From positions 1 through 48,774 of the forward strand of contig JAOPYK010000025.1 in NCBI GenBank assembly GCA_025964695.1: a stretch of 48,774 nucleotides of DNA. Direction: 5' to 3'. This stretch comes from Streptosporangiaceae bacterium. Lineage in GTDB: Bacteria > Actinomycetota > Actinomycetes > Streptosporangiales > Streptosporangiaceae. The notes under the pieces are model-generated. The model did not search any database. It worked only from the letters and a program-made list of their open reading frames with translations, and had not been told where the DNA came from. Shown here piece by piece: positions 33,435 through 41,969 of this stretch. Numbering within the stretch: the stretch's first letter is position 1; every line of letters starts with the position of its first letter. A program made the position numbers and the translations under genes.

Positions 33435-34673
33435 ATGAGTGACACGTCCACGCCGCAGTCCGCCGAGGTGGGCGCGGTCCGGGCTGAGGTCCGGGCCTGG
33501 CTCGCCGAGAACTGGTCCCCCGACCGTCCCAAACGGGAGTACGCGGAGGCGCTCGCCGACTCCGGGTGGGGCGCGCCCACCTGGCCAGCGCAGTGGTGCG
33601 GCCGGGGGTTGCCCGCCACGATGAGGCGGTTCGTCACCGAGGAGTTCCGCCGGGTGGGAGCGCGGGGCTCCGGGCAGGACATCACCAACCTGTTCGCCAA
33701 CGTCGTGCTGGCCCACGGCACTGACGACCAGAAACGACGCTGGGTCCGTCCGCTGGTCACCGGGGAGATCCGCGGTTGCCTGCTCTACAGTGAGCCGGGA
33801 GCCGGTTCCGATCTCGCGGCCGTGCAGACTCGTGCCGAGCGTGTCGGCGATGGCTGGGCCATGAACGGCCAGAAGGTCTGGACGTCGGGAGCGCACATCT
33901 CCCAGGTGGGGCTGTTGCTGGCCCGCACGAACTGGGACCTGCCCAAGCACCGGGGCGTCACCTTCTTCATGTTCACTCTGGACCAGCCGGGCGTCGAGGT
34001 ACGGCCCATCCGGCAGGTCACCGGCGGTGCGCACTTCAACGAAGTCTTCCTGACCGACGCGCACGCCTCCGACGACGACGTGCTCGGTGACGTCGACGGG
34101 GGATGGTCGGTGCTGCAGACCGCTCTGGGCTTCGAACGCAACATCATGGGTGCCGAGTCGGCCAAGAGCAAGGACGATCCCAGGGCGGCCCCGGACAAGG
34201 ACTCCCCCTGGACCCGCGTCGTCGGCGGGACCGACTACGTCGAGCTGGCCCGCAGCTCGGGACTGTCGGGCCACGACGACATCAGGCAGGCGGTCGCGCG
34301 ACTGTACTCACGCGAACAGGTCAACCGCTGGAACACCCTGAGGGTACGGGCGGAACGACGGCAGGGAGTCGCCTCGCCGGTGGCGTCCCTCGGCAAGCTC
34401 GCCATGTCCCGCATCGTGCACGACGCCGTCGAGTTGACCTCGACCATGCTGGGTGCCTCCAGCATGCTCGACGGCGACGACGACCCGGTGGCCGCCGAGG
34501 TCAACCGCTCCTCGTTCGCGGCCTTTGTCACCTCCATCGGCGGAGGCACCGACCAGATCCAGCGCAACATCATCGGCGAACGCATCCTGGGCCTCCCCAA
34601 GGAACCGGAGCTCGACAAGAACGTGCCGTTCCGCGAGGTCCGCAAGGCCTCCGCGACGCGGAGCTTCGGCTGA
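33435..34673 (+). CDS. Acyl-CoA dehydrogenase, alpha-type (catalytic) subunit
   Basis: About 412 residues, slightly long because of an insert near residues 240-275 (ESAKSKDDPRAAPDKDSPWT region). Motifs: GCLLYSEPGAGSDLAAVQT, MNGQKVWTSGAH, PKHRGVTFFMFTLDQPGV and SIGGGTDQIQRNIIGERILG. The helix-G Glu in GFERNIMGAE is the likely base. ATG 33435 follows GGAGG at seven bases. It pairs with the beta-type gene upstream and is followed after 100 bases by the thiolase-like gene. Confidence 0.9.
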   Translation: MSDTSTPQSAEVGAVRAEVRAWLAENWSPDRPKREYAEALADSGWGAPTWPAQWCGRGLPATMRRFVTEEFRRVGARGSGQDITNLFANVVLAHGTDDQKRRWVRPLVTGEIRGCLLYSEPGAGSDLAAVQTRAERVGDGWAMNGQKVWTSGAHISQVGLLLARTNWDLPKHRGVTFFMFTLDQPGVEVRPIRQVTGGAHFNEVFLTDAHASDDDVLGDVDGGWSVLQTALGFERNIMGAESAKSKDDPRAAPDKDSPWTRVVGGTDYVELARSSGLSGHDDIRQAVARLYSREQVNRWNTLRVRAERRQGVASPVASLGKLAMSRIVHDAVELTSTMLGASSMLDGDDDPVAAEVNRSSFAAFVTSIGGGTDQIQRNIIGERILGLPKEPELDKNVPFREVRKASATRSFG

Positions 34674-34773
34674 GCTCCCGCCGCAGCGTCGGCACCCGCA
34701 CACCGCAGAGGTGTCCCGGCCGGGCTGGCGTGACGGACGGTCTGGCGGGCGCGATGACGAACGGAGAGAACAT

Positions 34774-35934
34774 ATGGACCGATCACCGGTGATCGTGGGT
34801 CTCGGCATCACCGAGATGGGCCGGGTCTACGGACGCAGTGCCACGGGTTTCGCCGCCGATGCGGTCCGGCTCGCCATCACGGACGCGGGCCTGGAACTCC
34901 GCGAGGTGGACGGCCTCCTGACCAACGCCGGGGTCGGCAACGACATCGGTATCGGCCTCCAGCGCGACCTCGGCCTGCACGACCTGAGCATCCTGTCGTC
35001 GATCCAGTCGTTCGGCGCGTCCGCTGGTGCGATGGTCCAGTACGCGTCGATGGCCGTGGCCTCCGGGATGGCCGACGTGATCGCCTGCGTATTCGCCGAC
35101 GCGCCGCTGCGGGAAAAGGTCGCGGGTGGCACAGCCTACGCCGCCAGCCCCCGCGCCCCGTCGGGCTGGCGAGGTCTCTCAGCGGCCTCGGGTCTCCTAG
35201 GTGCGAACCCGCTGTACGCCCTGGCCGCGCGCCGTCATATGACGGCATACGGCACGACCAGCGAGCAGTTCGGCGCGATCGCCGTCGCCCAGCGGGCCTG
35301 GGCCGCCAAGAACCCGCTCGCCCAGATGCGCGATCCCATCACGCTCGCCGACCACCAGGCGTCCCGGTGGATCGCCGAGCCATTCCACCTGCTGGACTGC
35401 TGCCTGGTCAGCAACGGCGGCGTCGCGGTCATCGTCACCTCCGCCGACCGGGCGGCCGGGCTGCGGCAGCCGCCCGTGCACGTCCTGGGCTGGGCGCAGG
35501 CCCACCCCGGCTACGTGATGGGCCGCGACAGCGCCTTCGGGCTGGTCAGCGGGGCGGCCCAGGCCGGGGCCGCCGCGCTGAAGATGGCGGGCGTCACCCT
35601 CACCGACATCGATGTGGTCGAGCTGTACGACTGTTACACCTACACCGTTCTGATCTCCCTGGAGGACTACGGGTTCTGCACCAAAGGCGAAGGCGGCGAC
35701 TTCGTGACCAGCGGAGTCCTCGGTCCTGAGGGGTCGCTGGCCGTCAACACCGGCGGCGGCCAGCTGTCGTCGTACTACATGTGGGGCATGACGCCGCTGT
35801 CCGAGGCCGTCATCCAGGCCAGGGGCCAGGGCGGCGCGCGGCAGGCCGCCCGGCACGACCTCGTCCTGGTCAGCGGCAACGGCGGCATCCTCGACCACCA
35901 CTCCACGCTCGTCCTCAGCCCCAACCCTCGATAG
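34774..35934 (+). CDS. Ltp2-like thiolase-fold protein (probable retro-aldolase)
   Basis: 386 residues, SCP-x/thiolase fold, the same length I recall for mycobacterial Ltp2. The region that holds the nucleophilic Cys in thiolases reads SSIQSFGASAGAMVQYA and has no Cys. The usual GHP His region is replaced by LSSYYMWGM (Y334, Y335), and a Tyr-rich ELYDCYTYT (Y285, Y288, Y290) is present. These features match Ltp2-type aldolases, which cleave a beta-hydroxyacyl-CoA side chain, rather than thiolases. ATG 34774 follows GGAGAG. The DUF35 gene follows at 10 bases, the known Ltp2 partner arrangement. Confidence 0.88.
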   Translation: MDRSPVIVGLGITEMGRVYGRSATGFAADAVRLAITDAGLELREVDGLLTNAGVGNDIGIGLQRDLGLHDLSILSSIQSFGASAGAMVQYASMAVASGMADVIACVFADAPLREKVAGGTAYAASPRAPSGWRGLSAASGLLGANPLYALAARRHMTAYGTTSEQFGAIAVAQRAWAAKNPLAQMRDPITLADHQASRWIAEPFHLLDCCLVSNGGVAVIVTSADRAAGLRQPPVHVLGWAQAHPGYVMGRDSAFGLVSGAAQAGAAALKMAGVTLTDIDVVELYDCYTYTVLISLEDYGFCTKGEGGDFVTSGVLGPEGSLAVNTGGGQLSSYYMWGMTPLSEAVIQARGQGGARQAARHDLVLVSGNGGILDHHSTLVLSPNPR

Positions 35935-35944
35935 GAGCACGGCG

Positions 35945-36340
35945 ATGCCTGTGGGAACCGTGAAACGGGACGGAGCCACCGCCGCGTTCTTCAACGCCAC
36001 CGCGCGAGGTGAACTGCTGATCCGCAGATGCGAGGCCTGTGGCGGGTTCGACGCGCCACAGGCGACGGCGTGCGCGCACTGCGGCTCCGCCGAACTCGCC
36101 TGGGCCGTGGCGAGGGGCACTGGCACTGTGGCGTCCTGGACCGTGGTGCACGGCCGCGCCCAGGGCGACGCCCCCGCCCCCCGGACCGTCCTCGCGATCG
36201 TTGAACTGGACGAGGGCCCATGGCTCCAGGTCCACCTCGCCGACGTGCCTCCGGAGGCTGTCACCGCCGGCCTCAAGGTTGTGGTCGGCTTCGAACGGCC
36301 CGAAGGCGGCGAGGCCGTCCCGGTCTTCCGCCCTGCCTGA
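35945..36340 (+). CDS. Zinc-ribbon/OB-fold DUF35 protein, aldolase partner
   Basis: 131 residues. An N-terminal helix (FFNATARGELLIRRC) leads to a rubredoxin-like zinc ribbon CEACGGF...CAHCG (two CxxC pairs), then an OB-fold (GTGTVASWTVVHGRA, VLAIVELDEGPWLQVHL, VVVGFERPEGG). DUF35 proteins form complexes with thiolase-like proteins; in cholesterol degraders the domain is fused to the MaoC protein ChsH2 and activates Ltp2. Here it stands alone with no MaoC part. ATG 35945 follows AGGAG and is 10 bases from the thiolase-like stop. Confidence 0.88.
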   Translation: MPVGTVKRDGATAAFFNATARGELLIRRCEACGGFDAPQATACAHCGSAELAWAVARGTGTVASWTVVHGRAQGDAPAPRTVLAIVELDEGPWLQVHLADVPPEAVTAGLKVVVGFERPEGGEAVPVFRPA

Positions 36341-36395
36341 CTGACGGCCGGACCCCCTGCCGTCTTTCACCCTCGGTCTGTTAGCACAGTTCCCC

Positions 36396-36533
36396 ATGAA
36401 GACTTCCGTAGCCCTGTTCGGGAGGCCGACGCCCCGTTCGCCGTCGAGCGGATCGACCTCCAGGAACCGCGCCCCGACGAGACCCTCATCCGTCTCACCG
36501 CTGGGGCATGTGTCACACCGACCTGGTGGTCAA
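36396..36533 (+). pseudogene. Frameshifted start of a zinc-dependent alcohol dehydrogenase
   Basis: Reading across three frames gives MKTSVALF, then EADAPFAVERIDLQEPRPDE and TLIRLTAG, then MCHTDLVVK. This is the N-terminus of a medium-chain Zn alcohol dehydrogenase with its catalytic-zinc motif CHTD. Frameshifts lie near 36420 and 36505. The remaining 300 or so residues are missing. Confidence 0.65.
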
Positions 36534-36620
36534 GCGGCTGGTCAGCCCGGCTACCGCCCGGAAGTTCACCCTGCTCAACTCCTCTGGGGCACGCGCGGAC
36601 GGAACATGCGGAGAGAGTAA

Positions 36621-36835
36621 GCCGTTGCATCCCGTCCGGGCGCTCGTCACCGGCGTGCTCGCCCAACTGTCAGCCGTTCTTATGCTCGACCTGGCCCAGC
36701 AGCCCGAGCAGATAGGCCCGGCACCGCCGGCGGCTCCGCCCTGCCGGACCGGTCGGCGATCTGCGAAAACATGTCCTCGAAACCCGCCCGCCACGCGGGC
36801 AGATCAGCTCCGGTGACCTCTACGCTGGCAGCCAC
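36621..36835 (-). mobile_element. Decayed N-terminal fragment of an IS701-type transposase
   Basis: On the minus strand the frames read LPAWRAGFEDMFSQIADRSG, then RRCRAYLLGLLGQVEHKNG, a TGA where Trp is expected, then QLGEHAGDERPDGMQRL. This is the characteristic N-terminus of IS701 family transposases. There is one frameshift near 36725, one nonsense codon and loss of the rest, so it is an inactive remnant. It points away from ctaD. Confidence 0.65.
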
Positions 36836-36954
36836 GGCCACCGCGCTGTGCTGAGTTCATGCTCACACTGTCCCCGCGGTGGTCGTCCGCGTTCACGCCG
36901 CCACGCCCACACCTCACCAAGTGCGGCTGGGGGTACTAGTTACCGGGAGCCTGC

Positions 36955-38607
36955 ATGGTTCTGCTCGGCCGTCGGTTGCCAGAGGCGCCGCCCCGGCGGC
37001 GCGAACGTGGCTCGGTTGTGGTGTCCTGGCTGACCTCGACCGACCACAAGGTGATCGGTTATCTCTACCTGATCACCTCGTTCGTCTTCTTCCTGCTGGC
37101 CGGGGTGATGGCGATGGTGATACGGGCGGAGTTGGCCCGCCCGGGCCTGCAGTTCCTCAGCAGGCAGCAGTACAACCAGTTGTTCACGATTCACGGCACG
37201 GTGATGCTGCTGCTGTTCGCGACCCCGCTGTTCGTCGGCTTCACCAACGTGATCATGCCGCTGCAGATCGGTTCGCCGGATGTGGCCTTCCCGCGCCTGA
37301 ACATGTTCAGCTACTGGCTGTTCCTGTTGGGCGGGTTGATCGTTTTTTCGTCGTTCTTCATTTCCGGGGGGGCGGCGAGCTTCGGCTGGACGGGCTATGC
37401 GCCGCTGAACAGCATGATCAGGTCTCCGGGCATTGGCAGCGATCTGTGGATCATGGGGCTGACCCTGTCCGGATTCGGCACGATCCTTAGCGGCGTCAAC
37501 TTCACCACCACGATCATGGGGCTGCGCGCGCCCGGTATGACGTGGTTCCGCATGCCGATCTTCACCTGGAACGTCCTTCTCACCAACCTGATGGTGCTGC
37601 TGGCCTTCCCGGTGCTGGCGGCGGCTCTGCTCGTGCTGGAGTCGGACCGCAAGTTCGGCAGTCACGTCTTTGATCCGGCCACCGGCGGGGCGCTGACCTG
37701 GCAACATCTGTTCTGGTTCTTCGGCCATCCCGAGGTCTACATCATCGCGCTGCCGTTCTTCGGCATCATCACCGAGATCATCCCGGTGTTCAGCCGTAAG
37801 CCGCTGTTCGGCTATGTCGGGATGATCGGCGCGACCATCGCGATCGCCGGCCTGTCGATGGCGGTATGGGCCCACCACATGTTCACCACCGGCAGGGTGA
37901 TGCTGCCGTTCTTCGCCTTCATGACGTACCTGATCGCGGTACCGACCGGGGTGAAGTTCTTCAACTGGGCCGGAACGATGTGGCAGGGACAGCTCAGCTT
38001 CGAGACCCCGATGCTGTTCTCGGTCGGGTTCCTCGTCACGTTCCTGCTCGGGGGGCTGACCGGGATCATCCTGGCCTCGCCGCCCCTGGACTTCCAGCTG
38101 CAGGACTCATATTTCGTGGTCGCGCACTTCCATTACGTGGTCTTCGGCACGGTCGTGTTCGCGATGTTCGCGGGCTTCTACTTCTGGTGGCCCAAGATGA
38201 CCGGAAAGATGCTCAACGAACGGCTGGGGAAACTCCACTTCTGGACGCTGTTCATCGGGTTCCACGCAACATTTCTGATCCAGCACTGGCTGGGTGCCGC
38301 AGGTATGCCACGCCGCTACGCCGACTACGCCAACGAGTTTCAGGGCCTCAACCTCGTGTCCAGCATCGGGGCGGCCATCCTCGGCGCCTCCACGTTGTTC
38401 TTCCTCTACAACGTGTACCGGACCGCACGGTGGGCGCCGCGGGTCGACGTCGACGATCCCTGGGGGTTCGGGAACTCACTCGAGTGGGCGACCTCCTGCC
38501 CGCCGCCGCGGCACAACTTCAAGACCATTCCGCGCATCCGTTCCGAACGGCCGGCCTTCGATCTGCACTACCCGCGGCAACCTGCGGTCGAACAGCCCGG
38601 CGACTGA
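36955..38607 (+). CDS. ctaD: Cytochrome c oxidase subunit I (aa3 type)
   Basis: 550 residues with about 12 membrane helices, the catalytic heme-copper subunit of the respiratory aa3 oxidase. The low-spin heme His is H80 (FTIHGTVML). The CuB site has H258 in GHPEVY with crosslink Tyr262, and H307-H308. The high-spin and low-spin heme ligands are H391 and H393 ([10 protein letters not shown]). The proton-path Glu260 and the loop Asp/Asn of [10 protein letters not shown] are present. ATG 36955 follows GGGAG. No ctaC, ctaE or ctaF lies beside it, and both sides are insertion-element debris, so it is probably a second, orphan ctaD copy. All key ligands are intact. Confidence 0.95.
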   Translation: MVLLGRRLPEAPPRRRERGSVVVSWLTSTDHKVIGYLYLITSFVFFLLAGVMAMVIRAELARPGLQFLSRQQYNQLFTIHGTVMLLLFATPLFVGFTNVIMPLQIGSPDVAFPRLNMFSYWLFLLGGLIVFSSFFISGGAASFGWTGYAPLNSMIRSPGIGSDLWIMGLTLSGFGTILSGVNFTTTIMGLRAPGMTWFRMPIFTWNVLLTNLMVLLAFPVLAAALLVLESDRKFGSHVFDPATGGALTWQHLFWFFGHPEVYIIALPFFGIITEIIPVFSRKPLFGYVGMIGATIAIAGLSMAVWAHHMFTTGRVMLPFFAFMTYLIAVPTGVKFFNWAGTMWQGQLSFETPMLFSVGFLVTFLLGGLTGIILASPPLDFQLQDSYFVVAHFHYVVFGTVVFAMFAGFYFWWPKMTGKMLNERLGKLHFWTLFIGFHATFLIQHWLGAAGMPRRYADYANEFQGLNLVSSIGAAILGASTLFFLYNVYRTARWAPRVDVDDPWGFGNSLEWATSCPPPRHNFKTIPRIRSERPAFDLHYPRQPAVEQPGD

Positions 38608-39456
38608 CGTCCGGAAAGGACCAACGGATGGGCGTCAGCCGCTCTAAGCGCGGAGGCGGTCCACGGCGAACCGGGCGACACCGATCGCACCACCGGGGGT
38701 GAGGCGCATGCCCCGCCACGCGGCCCGACCCTCCCTCCTCAGTCGTTGGTACAGACCCGGGTGCGCTGCGCCGTACCGCCGCCGGTCTGGGGTCCGACCG
38801 CCGGGGCGGTTCTTGGGAGACCCGTCCTTGAGCGATGCGTCGTCCTGCGCCGTATCGATGAGCGGGCGGCGGGGGGACGGCGCCTGCACCGTACGCCGGT
38901 TGTGCTGGTCTGGTGCTCGGTGCCCAGCCGGTTCATTCCGCCGGGTTCAGCCGCGTGCGTACGTGGCCGCCATCGCGTGGAATACCTCTTTCGGTTCCCA
39001 GCGGGTCTCGTCGAGCCTTATCGGCCCACTGACCGTGCTGCTCTGCCGGTCGCCGGACATGTGAGCCGCGAGCTGTGAGCGCGGGCCGGGCGGTCGCAAC
39101 AACAGGTGGGACGACGCGGGCCGCGCATCCGCTGCGACCATCTGGTCAGCGCGGCGGACTGTGGTGCCGATGGTCACCCGGTGGCTCGAGGTGATGGCCA
39201 CCGCATAACCGACGACCGTGTCTCCAGCTCACCGAAATCATGACAAAAGGTTCCTGGGGATGGAGATCGGAGAACCGGCAACCTTGGCCAGCGGAAGTGT
39301 GTCGCCGTTGTGATTCTTCGCAAGGGTGGCTTTGGTGTGTCTGGATCGGTGGTTCACCGTCGCAGACGACATGTCTCTGTATGGATACCGGAGCGGCTGT
39401 CTGGGAAGAGTGTTGATGACCACCGGTAGGGGCTGGAGAGGTAGGGGGGCACGCTC
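38608..39456. other. Non-coding gap without a convincing gene
   Basis: No frame here has convincing protein character. A 24-codon Arg/Gly-rich frame (38628-38702) follows a good ribosome site GGAAAGGA after ctaD but resembles nothing I know. On the minus strand 38644-38760 ends in RGMRLTPGGAIGVARFAVDR, which looks like the tail of a real protein and may be a remnant. GC falls toward 39240-39450, where a promoter for the small Cys-rich gene is expected. Confidence 0.4.
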
Positions 39457-39690
39457 ATGGCCATATGTGAAGTCTGCGGTAACGATTACGCGTCGGCGTT
39501 CCAGGTGCACGCCAACGGCGCGGTGCACGTGTTCGACTCGTTTGAGTGCGCGATCCAAAGCATGGCGCCGACGTGTGAACATTGCGGATGCCGCATTGTC
39601 GGGCACGGCGTCGAGGGCGACGGGCGATTTTTTTGTTGTGCGCACTGCGCCCGCGAAGCGGGCGTCATGAAACTCGTCGATCACGTGTAA
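39457..39690 (+). CDS. Small Cys-rich zinc-binding protein, 77 aa
   Basis: 77 residues with nine cysteines: C4xxC7, C31, C40xxC43xC45 and C60C61xxC64, plus several His. Composition and the regular CxxC pairs indicate a compact metal-binding (probably zinc) protein. Similar metallothionein-like small proteins beginning AICEVCGNDY with VFDSFECAI are common in actinomycetes; function is not established to my knowledge. ATG 39457 follows GGGGGG. It stands alone among mobile-element debris. Confidence 0.85.
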   Translation: MAICEVCGNDYASAFQVHANGAVHVFDSFECAIQSMAPTCEHCGCRIVGHGVEGDGRFFCCAHCAREAGVMKLVDHV

Positions 39691-39739
39691 CAGCACATGA
39701 TAGGGGTGTGCGGCATGGAGGGTAAGGGGGTGCGCATGC

Positions 39740-39808
39740 AACACCATCCCGCATATCTCCTCTCACCGGCTACAGCCGGGGGACTTGGTGTTCTTCAACG
39801 GGTTCGGG
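39740..39808 (+). pseudogene. Possible NlpC/P60 remnant
   Basis: One frame reads IPHISSHRLQPGDLVFFNGF. LQPGDLVFF is the conserved segment just before the catalytic His of NlpC/P60 cell-wall peptidases. The frame then breaks, with a possible GSYRTHP in the next frame. The match is only about 20 residues, so this is tentative. The rest of 39809-40036 shows nothing clear. Confidence 0.3.
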
Positions 39809-40036
39809 CAGTTACCGCACCCACCCCGACTACGTCGAACGGACTTCACCATCCCGCACGATAACCACGGACGATCAAGGTGACCCAGTGTGCGACCCGC
39901 GTCGGCCTGGCCATACGTAGAGGTGTGCCCGCGCCTAGCGGTCAAGGCCCAGTCGGGTGTGGAAACCCGGGTCGTTGGTGTTTACCTGCAGGTTCGTGGC
40001 TCGAACATGCCCGGGTAGCGGGCATCATCGCTGCTC

Positions 40037-40705
40037 GTGTTCTGGTCCTTGCTGTATCTCGTCGTTGGCCGTGTCTTCCAGTTCCTGGTCCTGTTCGGGC
40101 ACGGTGACCGGGCCAAGGAGATCGAGATTCTTGCGCTTCGCCACCAGGTCGCGGTGCTGCGCCGTCAGGTGAACCGGCCCGATCTCAATGACGGAGATCG
40201 TGTCCTGTTGGCCGCGCCGTCGCGGCTGCTACCTCGCCGGTCGGTGACGCCGACGACGCTGCTGCGCTGGCACCGCCACCTGGTCGCCCGCACATGGACC
40301 TACCCGCGGAAACATTCTGGCCGTCCCTCCACTAGAAAACCATTAGGGACATGGTGCTGCGCCTGGCGCGCGAGAACCCGACCTGGGGTATCAGCGGATC
40401 AGCGGCGAGCTCGCCGGAGCCGGCATCGGTGTGCCCCCCAGTACGGTGCGCGACATCCTCAAGCGGGCCGGGCTGGATCCCGCGCCCCGGCGTAGCGGGC
40501 CCACCTGGGGCCAGTTCCTGAAGGCGCAAGCCGAGGGAATCTGGGCCTGTGATCTGTTCCACACGCCCATCGCCCCCATCGGGCACGAGATCGGTGACCA
40601 CCCCGACCACCGCCGGTGACGGCTTCCGCCGACCTCAACCAAGTCCGGCTCACACGCCATGGGGTCGTTTACGGCCTGATCAACGAATACAAGCACGCCG
40701 CGTGA
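40037..40705 (+). mobile_element. Internally deleted integrase-type (rve) transposase remnant
   Basis: Pieces of one transposase are spread over two or three frames. The start carries EIEILALRHQVAVLRRQVNR and TPTTLLRWHRHLVARTWTYP. Then, after a shift near 40340, LRLARENPTWGYQRISGELA, VPPSTVRDILKRAGLDPAP and EGIWACDLFH follow. The stretch after ACDLF, which should carry the DDE catalytic core, is absent. The usual C-terminal end GLINEYKHAA and stop appear at 40703-40705. The element is inactive. No terminal repeats or target duplication were found by eye. Confidence 0.72.
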
Positions 40706-40729
40706 CGCGAGAAACCGCAGTTCAGCACT

Positions 40730-40746
40730 CTGAAACCGGGTTTCAG
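40730..40746. repeat. Perfect palindrome CTGAAACC-G-GGTTTCAG
   Basis: Eight-base perfect arms around one base, 24 bases after the transposase remnant stop. It may be an insertion-element end, a terminator or an operator for the downstream operon. A related imperfect repeat (GAAAC-CCGA-GTTTC) occurs at 21754-21767. Confidence 0.45.
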
Positions 40747-40992
40747 CACCCCACAGGGTGGGCCGCTGCCACACATCGACAGCAGCGAGCCCGAATCCAA
40801 AAATATCTGACTATCCATTGACAGGCAGATATTCGGGGAAGACTCTGAGTGGCGCATACAGACCCGGCGCCCGACGGGGCGCTTTCCTGACAACGTCCTT
40901 TCCCTGACACCCGGCCCAACCGCAGAGGTCGCGTTATGGCGGCCGTCGCGGTCTGGGCTCGGCCGGCTAGCAACTCTGGAGATGAGGCAAGC

Positions 40993-41901
40993 GTGAGGCT
41001 GGCAACAATCCGCACCAGTGAGGGTTCTCGACTTCATGTACGCGGGACATCGGGCTACGTCGACGTGGCCACCGAAGCGCGCCGCCCGGACCTGTCGACA
41101 CTCCACGCCCTGCTCGCAGGCGGCGCGGCGGCGTTCGACGTGGCGGCCGGGCTGACCTCGCGCGACGGCCGCGAGTACACCGAAGCGGACCTGGACGCCG
41201 CCGTGCCGCGTCCCAACCGCGTCCTGTGCGTCGGAGTGAACTACTCCGCTCACGCAGTCGAAGGAGGCCGCGACGCCAACCCGAGCTGGCCCGAGTCGTT
41301 CATGCGCAGCGCCTCCAGCGTGCTCCCCCCGTATGCGGACCTGGTGCGGCCGGCGTTGAGCACCGGTTTCGACTACGAGGGCGAGCTGGCGATCGTGATC
41401 GGCGCCGGTGGGCGCTACATCCCGAGCGAAGAAGCGCTCGCGGCGGTGGCGGGCTTCACCATCATCAACGATGGCTCCGCCCGGGAATGGCAGCGAGCCG
41501 CGACCCAGTGGACCCCCGGGAAGAACTTCGACGCCTCGATGCCGATCGGTCCCGAGGTCGTCACCCCCGATGAGGTCTCCATCGACGACCTCGCCATCAC
41601 CACCACGTTGAACGGGGAGGTGATGCAGGCCGCTCGGACCTCGCAGATGATCGTGGACGTCGCCAGCTGCGTCGAGTTCTTCTCCTCCTTCACCACGCTG
41701 CTCCCGGGCGATGTCATCGCGACCGGCACGCCCGGCGGGGTGGGCTTTGCGCGCACGCCCCCGGTGTGGCTCACGCCCGGGGACGTCGTCGAGGTGACCG
41801 TCGAGGGCATCGGCACCATCCGCAACCGGGTCATCGAGGACAAGCCCGCCCCCGCCGGGTGGCGGTGGGTCCCCAGCGCATCCGCCAGCGGGGTCCTGTG
41901 A
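40993..41901 (+). CDS. Fumarylacetoacetate hydrolase (FAH) family protein
   Basis: About 302 residues. The C-terminal FAH domain begins near residue 75 with RVLCVGVNYSAHAVEGG. It contains FDYEGELAIVIG (metal-binding glutamates), GFTIINDGSAREWQ, GKNFDASMPIGPEVV and DVIATGTPGGVGFA. Family members split acylpyruvates or decarboxylate or hydrolyse dioxo acids with Mg2+ or Mn2+. GTG 40993 follows GAGG at five bases. It heads the transporter operon (69 bases before the binding-protein start), so the imported compound or its product is probably a dioxo or keto acid. Confidence 0.9.
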   Translation: MRLATIRTSEGSRLHVRGTSGYVDVATEARRPDLSTLHALLAGGAAAFDVAAGLTSRDGREYTEADLDAAVPRPNRVLCVGVNYSAHAVEGGRDANPSWPESFMRSASSVLPPYADLVRPALSTGFDYEGELAIVIGAGGRYIPSEEALAAVAGFTIINDGSAREWQRAATQWTPGKNFDASMPIGPEVVTPDEVSIDDLAITTTLNGEVMQAARTSQMIVDVASCVEFFSSFTTLLPGDVIATGTPGGVGFARTPPVWLTPGDVVEVTVEGIGTIRNRVIEDKPAPAGWRWVPSASASGVL

Positions 41902-41969
41902 GCGCCACCTCGGGCCGCGAACCCGACCCGCTGCACTCTTACCCGTCCGACTCACCGAAGGGCACCGGC

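Noticed and set aside
1-36340. A classical cholesterol ring-degradation cluster (kst/hsa/ksh/mce)
   Set aside because: No ring dioxygenase, KstD, KshA/B, meta-cleavage dioxygenase or mce genes are present; only side-chain-type enzymes occur.
38644-38889. Minus-strand 81-codon frame ending in TPGGAIGVARFAVDR
   Set aside because: The tail looks protein-like but the upstream half is not, and no ribosome site or neighbour supports it; noted in the gap entry only.
39238-39747. Minus-strand 169-codon frame overlapping the small Cys-rich gene
   Set aside because: It is antisense to a gene with strong CxxC structure and its composition (His/Arg-rich) is that of a shadow frame.
39740-40036. A complete NlpC/P60 peptidase gene
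   Set aside because: Only about 20 residues around PGDLVFF are recognisable and frames break on both sides; kept as a low-confidence remnant.
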